Translations under genes and position numbers: made by a program
Assembly: GCA_023433945.1 (NCBI GenBank)
Contig: JAEYTP010000091.1
Span: 69,178-133,177, forward strand
Source: Bacillota bacterium
GTDB taxonomy: Bacteria; Bacillota; Clostridia; Acetivibrionales; DSM-1351
DNA length: 64,000 nucleotides
Direction: 5' to 3'
The notes under the pieces: model-generated
The model's input: the letters and a program-made list of their open reading frames with translations, nothing else
Told to the model about the DNA's origin: nothing
The model's database searches: none
Part shown: piece after piece, positions 45,540 to 55,351 of the stretch
How the letters are laid out: each line of letters opens with the position of its first letter
How positions within the stretch are numbered: position 1 is the first letter of the stretch

Positions 45540-45668
45540 TATTTGTCCTTATAGTGCTCTGATATACCTAGCTTATTTTTCGGAGAGCGCTCCGACGTAT
45601 TTAGCTATTCTTTTAGCGCTCGTATGTATTTAACATTTCTTTCTTGATAGAGCTTACACGTCTTTAGC
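45540..45668. repeat. Degenerate ~31-bp tandem repeat after kdgA
   Basis: On the minus strand, about four units close to AGCTAAATACGTCGGAGCGC follow the kdgA stop codon, each about 28-37 bp and diverged. It fills the space between kdgA and kdgK and parallels the other stop-associated arrays. Confidence 0.6.
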
Positions 45669-45669
45669 A

Positions 45670-46323
45670 CTACTTTTCTAGTTGCAGTCTAGCTTCCTTA
45701 ACCTTCTGCACAAATTGCTTTCCAATGGTGACGATTGATTCATAGTCACCGTTTTTAGCTCCAGCGGTAAGACTTCCACCGATACCAACTGCTACTGAGC
45801 CTGCTTTAATCCATTCACTTACATTATCTAGAGTCACCCCACCAGTAGGCATAAGTACCGCTTTTGGAATAGGCCCTTTTATAGCCTTGATTATAGTTGG
45901 TCCAAAGAGTTCTCCAGGGAATATCTTCACAATATCGGCACCCCGTTCCATACACTCAACAACCTCTTTAATTGTCATTGCTCCCGGCATACAAGCAACC
46001 TGGTATCTATTACAAAGCGTAACTACGTCCGTATTGAGATATGGACTTACTATGTATTGGGCACCTGCCAATATTGCAATTCTGGCAGTTTCAGAATCCA
46101 TTACCGTACCTGCCCCTACTATGATTTTTCCGTTTTTGTGTTGGGATACTAGTTGCTTGATAACATCTGCTGCCCCATCCACCGTAAAGGTTATTTCAAT
46201 AGCACAGATACCTGCAGCAATGCACGCATCAGCAATTTTTATTGCCTGTTCACTGTTTTCAGCCCTCACTACTGCAACCACACCGCAATCCTTAATTCTT
46301 TTTAAAACCTCATTTTTATCCAT
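45670..46323 (-). CDS. kdgA: KDPG aldolase (4-hydroxy-2-oxoglutarate aldolase)
   Basis: The protein of 217 residues is a class I aldolase with VVAVVRAENSEQAIKIADAC, the catalytic-site glutamate in AIEITFTV, and KIFPGELFGP containing the Schiff-base lysine. It splits KDPG to pyruvate and glyceraldehyde-3-phosphate. The ATG at 46323 follows ACGGAGGATTAGTG; the previous GTG is too close to that site. It forms the degradation pair with kdgK, 172 bp downstream. Confidence 0.9.
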   Translation of the reverse strand: MDKNEVLKRIKDCGVVAVVRAENSEQAIKIADACIAAGICAIEITFTVDGAADVIKQLVSQHKNGKIIVGAGTVMDSETARIAILAGAQYIVSPYLNTDVVTLCNRYQVACMPGAMTIKEVVECMERGADIVKIFPGELFGPTIIKAIKGPIPKAVLMPTGGVTLDNVSEWIKAGSVAVGIGGSLTAGAKNGDYESIVTIGKQFVQKVKEARLQLEK

Positions 46324-46463
46324 CACTAATCCTCCGTAGCTATTAATATGTAAATTTATAACATATATATATTAATATATTAATATACTAATATACAAGT
46401 TACAACCTTTTATTGGATATGTTAAATTAGCCACACCAAATTATGGGCTAAAGACCTGAATTT

Positions 46464-46478
46464 TTGTGGTATAGTCAA
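46464..46478. promoter_or_regulatory. Candidate GntR operator upstream of kdgA
   Basis: TTGTGGTATAGTCAA has dyad symmetry around TATA, with TTG and CAA ends, the size of sites bound by FCD-type GntR regulators. It lies about 140 bp upstream of kdgA and just after the end of the next gene. The assignment is tentative. Confidence 0.35.
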
Positions 46479-46503
46479 GCTTATATTATTATATTTCGCA
46501 ATA

Positions 46504-46929
46504 CTACTTACCAGCTGCTAGGGCATTGTCCCCCATCTGACGCAATCTTTCTGCTGTGTTAATATACGTATTGTATAGATTTACTGCGGCATCATAAGCT
46601 CCTTGCGCTGATATGGTTCCAGTTCCATTTTGTATAGCGTTGTCTAAATTTTCTTTACAAAATTGTATGCGTGATTCCTGTTCTTCAGCTTTTCTTAAAT
46701 ACTGATCCGCCATTGAATAGTAGTATGATGAGCTATTACCTCCGCCTGACTGAACGGGTAGCTGCTGGTTAGGAATCTGTTGTTGAGGAAGTGTCTGCTG
46801 CTGTTGAGGAAGTGTCTGCTGCTGATTTTGAGGAACATAGTTAGTGGTTTTGTCACTGGTTTCAGAGACATAGGTGTAAATTACTACTGCTGCAATTACC
46901 CCTATTATTAGTACGGTGGTCTTTTTCAT
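46504..46929 (-). CDS. Membrane-anchored glutamine-rich protein (141 aa)
   Basis: The N-terminus is one hydrophobic helix (MKKTTVLIIGVIAAVVIYTY) that could serve as anchor or signal. A low-complexity linker follows with repeated QQQTLPQ units, then a helical C-terminal region (YYSMADQYLRKAEEQESRI). The family is unknown. It may be an extracytoplasmic tethered protein. The start has TAGGAGTTTCAT before it. Confidence 0.65.
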   Translation of the reverse strand: MKKTTVLIIGVIAAVVIYTYVSETSDKTTNYVPQNQQQTLPQQQQTLPQQQIPNQQLPVQSGGGNSSSYYYSMADQYLRKAEEQESRIQFCKENLDNAIQNGTGTISAQGAYDAAVNLYNTYINTAERLRQMGDNALAAGK

Positions 46930-47150
46930 ATGAAACTCCTAAATAAAAATCTGTTTTAATTATACAACATTGTAAATAAAAGGTAAAACTATAATTATTT
47001 AAAAATATTAATATTGGAATAATATTTAAAGACAGAATAGTTTATTTATAAATGTTTAGAAAGAATATTTGAAAAGAACACTTAAAAAGAACATTTAAAA
47101 CATTATTTAGCAAGATTATTTTATATGGAATATTTTCCTCGAGGTATATA

Positions 47151-49154
47151 ATGAGTCTTAACATGAGCAACTTGCTTGATATAGAGAAGTACTTTTTGTT
47201 GGAATTATCCTATTGTGATAATGCCGATTATTCCAAAAGAGATATATCTGCGCAAAACCCAATATGCATTGAAGACTTCCTTGAGTCTGTACCTCAGTGC
47301 TATTGCTCCTGCGAAATTGGAGTCAGAAAAATGTATGGCAATGTTGAAATGTATATGAAGGATTTATATACCCGCCTCCGCAAGGTTTATGAAGAGAGTG
47401 ATAATCTTAAGGATATAGAGATTATTGGATATATAAATGATAACTACAATTTTTTGGGAAACACCGACAATAAGAAAAAATCAGGGCTGGTTGCGTTTGC
47501 CTTAAGAGATAGTGAAGGCAATGGAATGGTAATGTATAGAGGTTGTGAGCTAAATTACTTGAGCAATATTATTTTAGATTGGCCAAGTTGTGTTGCTGCG
47601 GCAATGGGATGCGTTACAAGTCAACATAAAAAAGCGCTAGAATTTTTTGATAAATATATGGAGGGGCTATCAGGTGAGCACAATATAATAGGTCACTCAA
47701 AGGGTGGAAATCTTGCTACATATGTATTTATTAACCGCAAAGATAACAATGTAAATTGTTATGTTGTAAATGCACAGCCTTATTGCTGGTTTGCAATGAG
47801 TGATGAACAGCGGGCTTGGCTAAAATCCAGTCAGTATGAATATATTGTGCACACTGATGACTTAACAAAGGCTGCAAGCTATGTCTCGTATGCGAGCAGA
47901 GTAATACCCCTCAACAGATATTTAAAGAAGGATACCATGACGAAACACTCCTTCTTTTCGGCAGGCTTTGATGACTATGGCAATCTCGAAGGAGGTAGAA
48001 TTTTCAGGCAGACAGCAAGCCGTATCCTAACACGAGTATTTCATGATTATTCATCAGAGAGCAGAAAGACAAAGGAGGAGTTACTTCAGCTTTTTAGGTC
48101 TCAAATGAAGGTAATTCGAAACTCGACAAGATTTTTGTCCATAGGTATGGATGAAATAATGCTTGCGCTCAATGCAGAGGCAGCAACTCTTTGGCTTATT
48201 TCAAATGAGCCCGATAGCAAGGGGCAATATATTTATCCATTCATGATAAAGGGGCCTATAAACGATGAACTATACAAGCTTAAGCTATACATGGGGGAGG
48301 GCTTAGCTTCCGATAGTGCTTTTAATGGAGCCGTCCACCTTATAGAAGATATGGGTAGCAACAGTCAGTATATGAATGGCATAGACAACTCCACTGGTTT
48401 TGTTAGCAAATCAACAGTGTGTGTGCCGCTTTGCTGTGATAATGGAACCATTATCGGTGCACTTCAGTTATTAAACAAAAAGGATAGTGCAGTATTCACA
48501 AAAGAAGACCTTGAGCTAGCTACTGAGTTAGCTGGAATAATAGGTGATTTTATTGCTACTAGTAACACTCTGAATGAATCGAGAGATTTTACTCTCTTAT
48601 CAATCCTACTTGATGAAAGAACCGTTTTCAAAATTGAAAGAAATCAGTTCTTGACCTTAGAATTTGATAACACCCACAAAAAGAATCAGTTTTACAATAC
48701 TATAACAGGTTTGAAGCTACAACCCAATGAAGCATTGCTGTTTAACAGGCAGAGGTTTCTGCCCCATGAAAGAATAAAGCTAGATAGTTTTAGACGGCTA
48801 GAGCTATCAGCAATGTTTATACACCAGGAGGCAAGAATAAGTAAGGGAAGTGTCAAAAAGGCTCTATTATCAAAGCTATCCGAGGTAAAAGAAAAGGAGA
48901 TAGATAAGAGCAGAATTCTTGAAAATGATAATATAAGGGATATTCTAGATAAAAGGGTTTTTGAGCTAACTGAGAATGAGTATATCCGCTATGAGTTTGA
49001 AAAAGCACTAATTATCAGGCCTATGCTATTAATAGTTAACTATCCTGAGAAGCTGTTTGCGGATGTTATGGTGGAGCAGATAATGAGTAAGCTTAAGGAA
49101 ATTGCCCAAAACAAAACTGCTGCTGTTGTGGTATTAAAGAACCGAGAAAGATAG
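47151..49154 (+). CDS. Lipase-like (DUF2974/Mbeg1) and GAF domain fusion
   Basis: The first ~300 residues match the Mbeg1/DUF2974 alpha/beta hydrolase type: MVMYRGCELNYLSNIILDW and the nucleophile elbow GHSKGGNLATY. Residues ~330-475 form a GAF domain (ALNAEAATLWLIS, then STVCVPLCCDNGTIIGALQL). The C-terminal ~190 residues are charged and unrecognised. A hydrolase fused to a sensory GAF domain is unusual; it may be activity-controlled by a small ligand. There is no signal peptide. It starts behind GAGGTATATA. The nearest gene is a convergent chemoreceptor. Confidence 0.75.
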   Translation: MSLNMSNLLDIEKYFLLELSYCDNADYSKRDISAQNPICIEDFLESVPQCYCSCEIGVRKMYGNVEMYMKDLYTRLRKVYEESDNLKDIEIIGYINDNYNFLGNTDNKKKSGLVAFALRDSEGNGMVMYRGCELNYLSNIILDWPSCVAAAMGCVTSQHKKALEFFDKYMEGLSGEHNIIGHSKGGNLATYVFINRKDNNVNCYVVNAQPYCWFAMSDEQRAWLKSSQYEYIVHTDDLTKAASYVSYASRVIPLNRYLKKDTMTKHSFFSAGFDDYGNLEGGRIFRQTASRILTRVFHDYSSESRKTKEELLQLFRSQMKVIRNSTRFLSIGMDEIMLALNAEAATLWLISNEPDSKGQYIYPFMIKGPINDELYKLKLYMGEGLASDSAFNGAVHLIEDMGSNSQYMNGIDNSTGFVSKSTVCVPLCCDNGTIIGALQLLNKKDSAVFTKEDLELATELAGIIGDFIATSNTLNESRDFTLLSILLDERTVFKIERNQFLTLEFDNTHKKNQFYNTITGLKLQPNEALLFNRQRFLPHERIKLDSFRRLELSAMFIHQEARISKGSVKKALLSKLSEVKEKEIDKSRILENDNIRDILDKRVFELTENEYIRYEFEKALIIRPMLLIVNYPEKLFADVMVEQIMSKLKEIAQNKTAAVVVLKNRER

Positions 49155-49163
49155 GGAATAATC

Positions 49164-49206
49164 TTGCTCGTGGAGAAATATAGACTAGATAATTCTCCAC
49201 AAGCAA
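49164..49206. terminator. Bidirectional terminator
   Basis: TTGCTCGTGGAGAA pairs with TTCTCCACAAGCAA (one mismatch) between two convergent genes. Confidence 0.75.
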
Positions 49207-49223
49207 TTTACAGTTTATCGGCA

Positions 49224-50762
49224 CTATTTATATGTTTCTGAATTGCTTATCTCTAACAGTTCGTTCGAAATATCATCAATAACTTGGAAGGAAGCGGCTA
49301 TCTCCTCCATGGAAGCAGAGGCTTGCTGGGTGGAGCTTGCAATGGATTCAACCTCCTGAAGAGAATGCTTGGTTTGAGTCTTTATTTCTCCAATTATATC
49401 TGCAATTTTGTGCCCATACTCTGATACCATGCTGCTTGATTGGGTAATTTCTTTAACCTTAACATTTGAAGTTGCCTGAAGGCTCTTTAGCTTTTCAAAG
49501 GATTTGCCAACAGTTCTAACTCTGTCGATTCCCTGCTTGATGGTATCTGCACCCATGTCTATTGATTTAACAGCGTTCTGCGTATCTACCTGAATTTCCT
49601 TTATGAGCTTTGAAATATCCTTTGCAAAGTTCGAGGATTGTTCAGCCAGCTTTCTGATTTCATCAGCAACTACAGCAAAGCCTTTTCCATGTTCACCTGC
49701 TCTTGCGGATTCTATTGCGGCATTTAGTGCCAAGAGATTGGTTTGACTTGCTATACTGGTAATTATCTCTGTAATTTTTCCTATTTCTTCAGAAGCTTGT
49801 CCTAATCTGTTAATAAGTTCCTTGCTTTCCATTGAAGACGCTTCGATATCCTCCATATCTCCAATAGCTTGTGCTACAACTACTGAGCTATCCTCTGAGG
49901 CTGCATATGTAGCAGTTGAAATATTGTACATTTCCTGTGACTGAAGGGCTATCTTCTCTAAAGCAGTTGAAATGCTGTCTACTGTCTGTGTTGTACTCTC
50001 TATATTGTTAAGATTCTTCTGACAACCCTGTGCAGCTTCTGCAGCATTAGAAGCAATTACTGTATTGGCTTTAGTGGTTTCTTCTACAGTTGACGAAAGC
50101 TGTTGAACAGATTCATTAAGGACAGATGACGCATTTGATGATTTATTCATTATCTCTTTTAGGTGGGAAAGAATGCCGGATTGCTCTTCAGCACCTACCA
50201 TGTTGTCCAGTAATTTTCTAGTTCTCCTGGTCAATGTCATAAAGGTAAGTCCTAAAGCTATAAATTCAACCATAAAGCCCGAAGCATAAGCCATGTAGCT
50301 AGGTAATATCTCGCTAAACACTGTTGTGTTTAATTCGTCACCTATTCTGAAATAATTCGCAATTAATATGCAAGGAATACCCAGAATAAATGCAGTAGTA
50401 GTCAACCTACGGTCAAAATACAAGCAGCTAAGTGCTATTGGGAAAACATACACCATATAGATGCCAATATCTTTATTTGTTGCTAGAAGGCCAATAGAAA
50501 AAGTACTAAATATAACGGCTATATATTTAATTATTCCGCTATTAACCTTCAAAATCCTCAGTATAAATGGAATTACAGATAGTATAAAACCAATGGATGA
50601 TAGAAAAATAAGCCTATCTGGGTCAATTTTGAAAATATTGAGTGAGTTAACAATATAAATCAAAGGGAATACAACAAAGCCAATAGTAACTAGTACAGTG
50701 CAACCAAACTTGTTTGCTTCCAACTCATTCTTAATAATAGTTGACGATTTTGAGACACTCAT
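49224..50762 (-). CDS. Methyl-accepting chemotaxis protein
   Basis: The protein of 512 residues has about six hydrophobic helices in its first ~190 residues and no large extracellular sensor. A long coiled-coil signalling domain follows with the hairpin tip [20 protein letters not shown]. The membrane portion may itself sense. No HAMP domain is evident. I use the ATG at 50762 because ACAGGAGGATGTT lies before it. It should couple to CheA/CheW, which are not in this window. Confidence 0.88.
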   Translation of the reverse strand: MSVSKSSTIIKNELEANKFGCTVLVTIGFVVFPLIYIVNSLNIFKIDPDRLIFLSSIGFILSVIPFILRILKVNSGIIKYIAVIFSTFSIGLLATNKDIGIYMVYVFPIALSCLYFDRRLTTTAFILGIPCILIANYFRIGDELNTTVFSEILPSYMAYASGFMVEFIALGLTFMTLTRRTRKLLDNMVGAEEQSGILSHLKEIMNKSSNASSVLNESVQQLSSTVEETTKANTVIASNAAEAAQGCQKNLNNIESTTQTVDSISTALEKIALQSQEMYNISTATYAASEDSSVVVAQAIGDMEDIEASSMESKELINRLGQASEEIGKITEIITSIASQTNLLALNAAIESARAGEHGKGFAVVADEIRKLAEQSSNFAKDISKLIKEIQVDTQNAVKSIDMGADTIKQGIDRVRTVGKSFEKLKSLQATSNVKVKEITQSSSMVSEYGHKIADIIGEIKTQTKHSLQEVESIASSTQQASASMEEIAASFQVIDDISNELLEISNSETYK

Positions 50763-50919
50763 AACATCCTCCTGTGTAAAAAAAGCTATAATATTGGTCA
50801 ATAATGTAATTATACTTTATAATAAAGGAAATTTATAGTAAAAAATGCTATTTAATAGCAATATATTTTGTTGTTTGCTATGAGAAATATGTAAACATCA
50901 TAGTACACCATGACCTATA

Positions 50920-50958
50920 AAAGGGCTTGTAAATCATATTCGAGTTACAAGCCCTTTT
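50920..50958. terminator. Bidirectional terminator-like hairpin
   Basis: AAAGGGCTTGTAA pairs perfectly with TTACAAGCCCTTT, with T residues after it. It lies between the chemoreceptor start and the araR 3' end, so it mainly ends the araR transcript. Confidence 0.75.
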
Positions 50959-51036
50959 GTAATGGAGAATTCATTTTATATTTTTAATTTTTTGTATATG
51001 ATAACATTAGTGAAGGTCCTCTTAAGCAGTATGTCC

Positions 51037-52131
51037 TCAAACCTGCGAAGGGGGGACCTCAGCAAGAGAGCTCCTTTGAACCAAGTCTGGAGTAAATCTC
51101 TTTCCAGTACACGGCTCTTTACCATTAATTATGTTAATAATCTGTAGTGCTGCTTCGTTGCCTAAAATCTCCTTGGGGTGTGCAAAGGTGGTTAGCCCAG
51201 GTACTACAAGCGCTGAAAGAGAAGAATCATCAAAGCTAACTATTGACATGTCCTTTGGTACATCTATATTGTTTCTCTTTAGAAGCTCTATCAGCATCAC
51301 TGCAATCTGGTCATTGTAGCACACTACTGCAGAACAGTCATTAAGTCTTTTCAATACAAGACTATCGGCAGCTCCTGAAAAAATGTCATTCATATCCTCA
51401 GTAACATACCATAAAACATTTTCAGCCTTTAGTGATAGGAAATGCTTTTGTAGGCCCTCGCTATATCCAAGGTATCTTAGGTGACCCTGAATATCGTCAG
51501 ACTTAAATATTCCTGCAATATTTTTATGACCATACTGTATAGCGAGTTCTACTGCTCGACAACCGCTATCCTTATCATCCGGTGCTACAACGGGAAAGGA
51601 GCTACCTGGATAATACCCGTTAATCATGACACATGGAATCCCGCTCTTCTCTATTTGCATATACAACTGAGAATTAGTATTGGGGAGAGCACTTTTTGAG
51701 GGTTCAATAATCAGCCCGTCAACACCGCGCTCCAGTAACCCCTTTATGACTGCCGCCTCAACCTCAGGCTTATTGTAGGTTATACCCAATTGCATAGTAT
51801 AGCCGTTATCCATAAGGCAGGAATCGATGCCTTGTATTATGTGAGGGAAGATATAGTCGCTGATGTAGGTGGTAATAACTCCTATAGTCTTTGTCTCAGG
51901 TCGGCTGCTTCTGACAGAAGATATGTACGTACCACTTCCACGCGATCGGGTAACCGTGCCTTCATTTTCTAAAATAGATATCGCCTGCCTAACTGTGTGC
52001 CTACTCAAACTAAACATATTTGCTAGTTCATTTTCGGTGTAAAGCTTATCTCCAGGCAAAAGCTTTTTGTCCAATATTTCTCTTTTTATCCATTCTGCTA
52101 ACCATTGATATTTCGGAATTCCATTATTCAT
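51037..52131 (-). CDS. araR: Arabinose repressor AraR
   Basis: The protein of 364 residues joins a GntR winged helix (YQWLAEWIKREILDKKLLPG, then SLSRHTVRQAISILENEG) to a LacI-type periplasmic-binding fold (VVAPDDKDSGCRAVEL, then MSIVSFDDSSLSALVVPG). This is the AraR architecture; L-arabinose releases it from DNA. It is divergent from the esterase gene, and matching boxes lie between them, before abfA and before araD. It probably controls the whole region 52205-60533 and itself. Confidence 0.9.
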   Translation of the reverse strand: MNNGIPKYQWLAEWIKREILDKKLLPGDKLYTENELANMFSLSRHTVRQAISILENEGTVTRSRGSGTYISSVRSSRPETKTIGVITTYISDYIFPHIIQGIDSCLMDNGYTMQLGITYNKPEVEAAVIKGLLERGVDGLIIEPSKSALPNTNSQLYMQIEKSGIPCVMINGYYPGSSFPVVAPDDKDSGCRAVELAIQYGHKNIAGIFKSDDIQGHLRYLGYSEGLQKHFLSLKAENVLWYVTEDMNDIFSGAADSLVLKRLNDCSAVVCYNDQIAVMLIELLKRNNIDVPKDMSIVSFDDSSLSALVVPGLTTFAHPKEILGNEAALQIINIINGKEPCTGKRFTPDLVQRSSLAEVPPSQV

Positions 52132-52204
52132 ATAGTATAACAGTCCCTTTTGTTAAGATAGAATTATTATAATTAAAAATTACTAAAAGTGCAACAAAAT
52201 AGTG

Positions 52205-52258
52205 TTGACTAGTGCGTACAATTAAAATATACTTTTATTAAAAGATGTACGGACAAAT
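52205..52258 (+). promoter_or_regulatory. AraR-controlled promoter of the esterase gene
   Basis: TTGACT (52205-52210) and TATACT (52228-52233) are separated by 17 bp. One AraR-like half site (GTGCGTACAATT) lies in the spacer at about 52212-52223, and a fuller site (GATGTACGGACAAAT) is at 52244-52258, after the -10. Occupancy of both would block initiation. The core TGTACGGACAAA recurs before araD. Confidence 0.75.
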
Positions 52259-52314
52259 TAAGTCATAACAAAGTAATTAGATAGCGCATTATTAAAAAAC
52301 TGAGGAGGAAAATC

Positions 52315-53082
52315 ATGTCTGTTTTACAAGTAAATTTTGCTTCCAAATCACTAAGAAGACAAGTTACATTTAATGCACTTCTACCGATAGATACCCAAAA
52401 TGTTGGACAAATGAGATCTTTATACCTACTGCATGGCTATTCAGGTAATTATATGGATTGGATGTGTGGTACAAAAATTCAGGAATTGTCTCAGAGATTT
52501 AATATAGCGGTCTTTATGCCATCCGGAAACAACAGTTTTTACCTGGATGATTCAGATAAATATGAAAATTACGGTGAATATATTGGGGAGGAATTACCCG
52601 AATTTACTAGAAAGATGTTCCGCTTAAGCGATACTGTGCAGGACACTTGGATTGGTGGTTTATCTATGGGAGGTTATGGCGCTATTCGCAATGGCCTTAA
52701 GTACTCAAAAATATATGGTAGGATAATAGCATTATCATCAGCATTAATTACAAATAGGGTTGCTAAAATTCCTGTGGGCTACAAGGATGGTATTGCTGAT
52801 TACAATTACTATACAAGGGTATTTGGAGATTTAAGTCAACTTCTTGGTAGCGATAAAGACCCATTTGCTTTATATTCCAGTGTAAAAGTCAGTGATGCTC
52901 CCGTACCAAAGATTTATATGGCGTGTGGTACAGAGGACTTTCTGCTTGTCGAGAACAGAGAATACAGCCAGTTTTTGAAGGAGCAGAATGCAGATTTTAC
53001 ATATGTTGAAGCACCAGGAAACCACAATATGGATTTTTGGAATGAATATATTGAAAAGGGCATAGAATGGGCTTTAAAGTAA
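52315..53082 (+). CDS. CE1-like esterase (FrmB/feruloyl esterase type)
   Basis: The protein of 255 residues is an alpha/beta esterase with YLLHGYSGNYMDWM, the nucleophile elbow GLSMGGYGA, and a histidine in PGNHNMDFW. Relatives remove acetyl or feruloyl groups from hemicellulose side chains. It has no signal peptide, so it would act on imported oligosaccharides. An AraR-controlled promoter lies upstream and GAGGAGGAAAATC precedes the ATG. It fits an arabinoxylan side-chain pathway. Confidence 0.82.
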   Translation: MSVLQVNFASKSLRRQVTFNALLPIDTQNVGQMRSLYLLHGYSGNYMDWMCGTKIQELSQRFNIAVFMPSGNNSFYLDDSDKYENYGEYIGEELPEFTRKMFRLSDTVQDTWIGGLSMGGYGAIRNGLKYSKIYGRIIALSSALITNRVAKIPVGYKDGIADYNYYTRVFGDLSQLLGSDKDPFALYSSVKVSDAPVPKIYMACGTEDFLLVENREYSQFLKEQNADFTYVEAPGNHNMDFWNEYIEKGIEWALK

Positions 53083-53540
53083 TACTCATTTAAATCAGAA
53101 GAGTTGGTTGCCTTGACGTTCCTCCATCACAAAAGCCTGCTATTTGCTTAAAGATGTATAAAACGAAATAGATTTATATAGTTTGCAATATATTATATAG
53201 CCTGCATATAGTTTAAAATAGATTTATAGTCTGCTGATACTCTGAAATAGATAGAAATAAGTTAGATAGTTTACAGTTTGAGATAGATTATATAAGCTGG
53301 AAATAGGTTAAATAGGCTGATGATAGTTTGCAATAGATTATATAAGCTGGAAATAGGTTAAATAGGCTGATGATTGTTTGCAATAGATTATACAAACTGG
53401 AAATAGTTTATATAACTGTGAATAGTTTATATAGTTTATAGAATTTTATAGTAGTAATGAATAATAGAATTTATTTTTGGATTGAAGTATGCTTATAATA
53501 TACAAAAAATTTATTATATTGCTTTAGGAGGACTTAATTT
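53083..53540. other. Repeat-rich gap between esterase and ribulokinase
   Basis: No gene is visible. Most of the stretch consists of AATAG/TTATATAG-type short repeats, with a well-kept 50-bp tandem repeat listed separately. The ribosome binding site of the next gene is TTAGGAGGACTTAATTT. Confidence 0.6.
53206..53440. repeat. 50-bp tandem repeat array
   Basis: TATAAGCTGGAAATAGGTTA recurs exactly 50 bp apart at 53291 and 53341, each followed by AATAGGCTGAT and TTTGCAATAGATTATA. More diverged copies extend to both sides, from about 53206 to 53440. The unit is itself built from smaller AATAG-containing pieces. Confidence 0.85.
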
Positions 53541-55139
53541 ATGAGTGGAGATGTAAAGAATTCAATCATTAACGGAAAAACTTCCATAGGTATTGAGCTT
53601 GGATCAACAAGAATTAAAACAGTTCTGATAGGAGAAGATAATGCACCTATCGCATCAGGTAACCATGACTGGGAAAATACATATGCAAACAATATATGGA
53701 CATATAGCATAGACGAAATCTGGAACGGTGTACAGAATAGCTATAAGAAGTTGACTGATAATGTGCAAAAGGAATTCGGAGTTGCTATAAATAAGGTTTC
53801 GGCCATTGGCTTTAGTGGCATGATGCATGGCTATATGGCTTTTGATAAGTCTGGAAATCTGCTCACGCCATTTAGGACATGGAGAAATAACATTACAGGT
53901 GCTGCTTCAGAAGCACTGACACAGCTGTTTAATTACCCTATTCCTCAAAGATGGAGTATAGCGCACTTGTATCAAGCCATTCTTAACAATGAAGAGCATG
54001 TTGCACAAATTGATTATTTTACAACTCTTGCAGGATATATACATTGGAAACTCACTGGAAACAAGGTGCTTGGAATAGGTGAAGCCTCTGGAATGTTCCC
54101 TATTGATCTGGAGAAAAAGTGTTTCTATGAAACTATGATTAAGCAGTTTAATGATAATATCAGTGATAAAAAGCTACCTTGGAAGCTAGAAAACATTCTC
54201 CCACGGGTACTGACCGCGGGTGAAAATGCAGGTACTCTTACAGCAGAAGGTGCAAAGCTTCTGGATGTGAGCGGACAGCTCGAAGCAGGTATTCTGCTTT
54301 GCCCACCTGAAGGCGATGCCGGTACAGGAATGGTGGCTACAAACAGTGTCGCTGAGAGAACAGGTAATGTTTCAGCAGGTACATCAGTATTTGCTATGAT
54401 TACTTTAGAGAAGGAACTCTCAAAGGTATACCCTGAAATTGATCTTGTAACTACTCCAACAGGTAAGCTGGTAGCAATGGCTCACTCAAATAACTGTACG
54501 TCCGATTATGATGCTTGGATATCTCTATTTGGAGAAGCAGCTAAAGCTCTTGGAATGGAAGTTAGCAAGCCGAAATTATATGACACTCTATTGGAGATGG
54601 CTCTTAAGGGAGATGCTGATTGTGGTGGATTGCTAGCTTATGGATATATTTCAGGCGAGCACATAACTCATTTTGAGGAAGGACGCCCACTCTTTGTACG
54701 TTCACAGGGAAGTAACTTTAATTTAGCTAATTTCATAAGAGTGAACTTATTTGCATCCCTAGGAGCATTAAAGACGGGACTTGATATTCTCATGAATCAG
54801 GAATATGTTAAGGTTGACAAAATGTTGGGGCATGGAGGATTCTTCAAGACCAAATTAGTTGGTCAAAAAGTTATGGCGGCAGCTATAAATGCACCTGTTT
54901 CAGTTATGGAGACAGCAGGAGAGGGTGGCGCTTGGGGAATAGCTCTGTTAGCTGCATATGCTGCTAACCGTGGAGAGAACGAAACATTGGAGCAGTTCTT
55001 AGATAGCAAGGTATTCAGTGGAGAAAATGCTAGCACTGTTGAGCCTGATGCAGCGGACGTTGCAGGATTTAATGAGTTCATGAAGAGATATAAGGCAGGG
55101 TTGGCTATTGAGAGAGCGGCTGTAAATAGCCTTAAATAG
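53541..55139 (+). CDS. araK: L-ribulokinase of the clostridial AraK type (FGGY kinase)
   Basis: This 532-residue FGGY kinase has [16 protein letters not shown] as the first phosphate loop, [25 protein letters not shown] and the C-terminal [15 protein letters not shown]. It resembles xylulokinase more than classical AraB. In Clostridium a kinase of this kind replaces AraB as ribulokinase. Its place before araA and within the AraR region supports that role: L-ribulose to L-ribulose-5-phosphate. A xylulokinase function remains possible. Confidence 0.82.
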   Translation: MSGDVKNSIINGKTSIGIELGSTRIKTVLIGEDNAPIASGNHDWENTYANNIWTYSIDEIWNGVQNSYKKLTDNVQKEFGVAINKVSAIGFSGMMHGYMAFDKSGNLLTPFRTWRNNITGAASEALTQLFNYPIPQRWSIAHLYQAILNNEEHVAQIDYFTTLAGYIHWKLTGNKVLGIGEASGMFPIDLEKKCFYETMIKQFNDNISDKKLPWKLENILPRVLTAGENAGTLTAEGAKLLDVSGQLEAGILLCPPEGDAGTGMVATNSVAERTGNVSAGTSVFAMITLEKELSKVYPEIDLVTTPTGKLVAMAHSNNCTSDYDAWISLFGEAAKALGMEVSKPKLYDTLLEMALKGDADCGGLLAYGYISGEHITHFEEGRPLFVRSQGSNFNLANFIRVNLFASLGALKTGLDILMNQEYVKVDKMLGHGGFFKTKLVGQKVMAAAINAPVSVMETAGEGGAWGIALLAAYAANRGENETLEQFLDSKVFSGENASTVEPDAADVAGFNEFMKRYKAGLAIERAAVNSLK

Positions 55140-55351
55140 TATATAAAGATATGCAATGCTCTATTAGGTAAGACTGTAATGACTAATGCCTAAGTATAAA
55201 GTAGCGTTGTAAATATATCTGGTCTATCATATTTATATAAAAAAAGTTTAAACGAGTTATAAATTTACTGATTGAGTTATAAATTTTACAGAGCAAGGTG
55301 GAGTTACCCAGTATTAGAGTACTAAGTATGTTTTAAAAGGGGGATAAGAGT

